A DNA stretch of 7,227 nucleotides from Pseudomonadota bacterium (GTDB lineage: Bacteria > Myxococcota_A > Polyangia > Polyangiales > Polyangiaceae): positions 1 through 7,227 of the forward strand of contig JAEYOT010000026.1 of the NCBI GenBank assembly GCA_023411445.1, given 5' to 3'. The notes under the pieces were generated by a model, which saw only the letters and a program-made list of their open reading frames with translations, made no database searches and was not told where the DNA came from. Numbering within the stretch: position 1 is the first letter of the stretch; each line of letters starts with the position of its first letter. Positions 5,288-7,227 of this stretch are shown piece by piece. Both the position numbers and the translations under genes were made by a program.

Positions 5288-7227
5288 GGACGCCCACGAT
5301 GGGCAAGATGGGGAGACCGTACACTTTGGTCTTCTCGGAGTAGTCGAAGTTGTAACCGATGCTCTCGACGTTCTGATGGTTGTAGGCGTTCTGAACGTCC
5401 AGGTACCAAGTGACCGAGCCTTGGCTCAGCTTCCATGTCTTGTCGACGCGCAGATCCAGCTGGTGGAAGGCTGGCATGCGCGAGCTGTTACGGGCGAGCG
5501 ACGAGACGGGCGCGTAGCTACCTGCGTCGTAGTCGACGGTGCCGCCGAGCTCCGGCGTGTACGGGTTGCCGGTGACGTAGCGGAAGCGCGCGCCGAGCTG
5601 CCAGCCGCGTCCGAGCTTGTAGCTGCCGAGCGCCGTGAGGATGTGCGTCTGATCGTAGTCGTAGCGGTAGTAGTCCTCGCCCTTGGCGTCGGCGCGCTCC
5701 GTGCGCGACAGCGTGTACGCCAGCCAGCCGAAGAAGCCGCTCTCCCCGCGCGGCGCCTTGTAACGAAGCAGCAGCTCGCTGCCGTAGCTGCGACCGACGC
5801 CCAGGTTGCGGTAGACCATGCCGTTGCTGGAGCTGTCCACGCTGGGCGTATTCGCGACGATGCCGCGCAAGTCCTTGTAGAAGCCCTCCAGCGAGAGCTC
5901 GACCGGCCGAGCCAGCTCTTGCTCGATGCCCAGGCTGTAGTGGTAGGCGCTCTCACTCTTCAGGCCGTCGTTGCCGAACGGCTTCACCGACTCGTAGGGC
6001 TCGGGCGGCTGGTGGAACAAGCCGACGCCGCCCTTGAGCGTGGTGCGCGGGTAGTTCGCGTGCACGTCCCAGCGGGCGCCGATGCGTGGGTCGGCGGTCC
6101 AGCGCTTGGTGCCTTGGTCGTAGTCGCTGCGGACGCCGGGCAGCAGCTTGAGCGTGCTCACCGGGCGCAGCTCGAGCATGGCATAGCCGGCCGGGCGCAG
6201 CATGGACGCCTCGCCGCGCCGCTCGATCAGCTGGTGACCGAATACGGGACCGGTGTTGCCGCCGTCCTCGAAATCCGTAGCGGGGAAGCGGTAGCCGACG
6301 TCCCAGCGCTCGAACTGCACGTCGATGCCGGCGACGGCGGTCGCCACGCGGCCGAGCCGCGCGCGCACGTCCGAGCGGCCTTGCAGGTTCCACGTCGCGT
6401 AGTCCAGGTACATGTTGCCGATCTGGGCGTCTTCTCCGTCTTGGCCGACCGACAGCGTCGTGGTCCAGCGAATGTCCTGCGTGGGGCGCGTCTCCAAGCG
6501 GCCCTGCACGCGCCAGAAATTGGTCTTGATACCAGCGTCGCCGCCGATGGCGGGGTCGCGGGAGTCAGGCGCGTTGAACGTGAGCTCCATGCGGTCCGCC
6601 GCGCCGAACGCGAACACCCTCAGCGTGGTGTCGCTCGTCAGGTCGTGCTCCAGCATGGCCTGGTAGTCGTAGTAGACCGGCGCCGTGGTGACGCCGACGC
6701 CGGCTTCTTTGAGCGCCGGCTTGAGCCACGTGTCCATCCAGCTGCGGCGACCACCGACCATGAAGCGCGTGCTCTTGGTGATGGGTCCCTCCATCAGCAC
6801 GCGCGCGTCGATCAGATCGACTTGCAGCAGGCCGCCGAGCTTGTCCTTCTTCGGCGAACGAACGCCCACGTCCACCATGCCGCCAGTGGCGCGCCCGTAC
6901 TGTGGCCCAAAGTTGCCGGGATAGAAGTCGATGCGCTCGAGCATCTCGCTCGGTACCACCGACGACAGCCCGCCGAAGTGGTAGACCAGCGGCACGTTGG
7001 TGCCGTCGATGAACACCTGCGTGTCGCGCGGGGAGGAGCCGCGCACGATCAACAAGCCGTCGAAGGAGCCGACGCGAGCGACGCCCGGCATGTTGCCGAG
7101 CGAGCGCAAAGCGTCGCCGTTGGTGCCCGGCATCTTGCGGATCTCTTCGCCGGAGACGGTGCGCTGCGTCGGCTCGCGTGGCGGACGCTCGCCCTCCACG
7201 GCGATCTCGATCGACTCGACTTCGGCC
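5274..7227 (-). CDS. TonB-dependent outer-membrane receptor (5' partial), plug and barrel
   Basis: The open frame enters from the right edge and stops at TGA 5276-5274, with at least 650 codons visible. The GTG at 7199 is probably internal, because in-frame codons continue to the edge (AEVESIEIA, before VEGERPP). Numbering from that GTG, the plug covers about 16-115: SGEEIRKMPGTNGDALRSL (16-34), LLIVRGSSPRDTQVFIDG (49-66), VYHFGGLSSVVPSEMLERI (72-90) and FYPGNFGPQYGRATGGMVDV (92-111). These are typical plug motifs. The rest is a beta-barrel rich in alternating aromatic strands (for example YYDYQAMLEHDLTSDTTLRVFAF), ending FDYSEKTKVYGLPILPIVGVRGEL. Such receptors use TonB/ExbBD energy to import siderophores, cobalamin, glycans or other large substrates; no substrate marker is visible. 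Related Polyangia-type receptors often carry an N-terminal TonB-like or carboxypeptidase-regulatory domain, which would lie beyond the edge. It is co-transcribed with the lipoprotein gene. Confidence 0.92.
   Translation of the reverse strand, partial: AEVESIEIAVEGERPPREPTQRTVSGEEIRKMPGTNGDALRSLGNMPGVARVGSFDGLLIVRGSSPRDTQVFIDGTNVPLVYHFGGLSSVVPSEMLERIDFYPGNFGPQYGRATGGMVDVGVRSPKKDKLGGLLQVDLIDARVLMEGPITKSTRFMVGGRRSWMDTWLKPALKEAGVGVTTAPVYYDYQAMLEHDLTSDTTLRVFAFGAADRMELTFNAPDSRDPAIGGDAGIKTNFWRVQGRLETRPTQDIRWTTTLSVGQDGEDAQIGNMYLDYATWNLQGRSDVRARLGRVATAVAGIDVQFERWDVGYRFPATDFEDGGNTGPVFGHQLIERRGEASMLRPAGYAMLELRPVSTLKLLPGVRSDYDQGTKRWTADPRIGARWDVHANYPRTTLKGGVGLFHQPPEPYESVKPFGNDGLKSESAYHYSLGIEQELARPVELSLEGFYKDLRGIVANTPSVDSSSNGMVYRNLGVGRSYGSELLLRYKAPRGESGFFGWLAYTLSRTERADAKGEDYYRYDYDQTHILTALGSYKLGRGWQLGARFRYVTGNPYTPELGGTVDYDAGSYAPVSSLARNSSRMPAFHQLDLRVDKTWKLSQGSVTWYLDVQNAYNHQNVESIGYNFDYSEKTKVYGLPILPIVGVRGEL

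Noticed and set aside
5426..5956. Minus-strand open frame (176 codons) inside the receptor gene
   Set aside because: It is an alternate frame of the TonB-dependent receptor, with an Arg/Ala/Ser/Thr-rich translation as expected for a shifted high-GC frame.
1..7227. tRNA, rRNA, CRISPR array, insertion sequence or tandem repeats
   Set aside because: Reading through the gene-free gaps and gene ends showed no cloverleaf-like sequence, no regularly spaced repeats, no transposase-like protein and no terminal inverted repeats.

Overview
This is a high-GC window (strong G/C bias at third codon positions, apart from one A+T-rich intergenic patch). It carries six genes, two of which run off the ends. 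The clearest taxonomic hint is at the right: a TonB-dependent receptor of a type I associate with Myxococcota (Polyangia-like bacteria), followed by a Gly/Pro- and Cys-containing lipoprotein. The lipoprotein signal, outer-membrane receptor and YbiT/YedI-type proteins all fit a Gram-negative bacterium. The taxonomic call is inference from protein style; no marker gene is present.

Layout. Positions 1-767 (+) hold the C-terminal part of an N6-adenine DNA methyltransferase of the Eco57I/type IIG style, with a TaqI-like target-recognition domain. Its 5' end is outside the window. Tail-to-tail with it, 4 nt away, is a minus-strand pair: a YbiT-type ABC-F ATPase (3249-1630), then an aldo/keto reductase (1596-772) 33 nt downstream. 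A 170-nt divergent intergenic region (3250-3419) with an A+T-rich core separates this pair from a plus-strand yedI/DUF808 inner-membrane protein (3420-4352). That gene's stop lies 1 nt from the stop of a minus-strand lipoprotein gene (5277-4354). The lipoprotein gene overlaps by 4 nt (ATGA) the end of a TonB-dependent receptor gene that enters from the right edge (7227-5274).

How the genes work together. The receptor and lipoprotein look like one translationally coupled outer-membrane unit, probably for substrate uptake or surface binding; the substrate cannot be read from the sequence. The ABC-F protein and the reductase are probably co-transcribed, but no functional link is evident. YedI is a stand-alone membrane protein of unknown function. 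The methyltransferase fragment may be the edge of a restriction-modification or other DNA-modification defence locus lying to the left; that locus is the part most worth following up.

I see no RNA gene, insertion sequence, CRISPR array or phage attachment site, and no gene-free stretch above 300 nt. Most of the window is ordinary chromosomal coding sequence. I do not see a clear new system wholly inside it.
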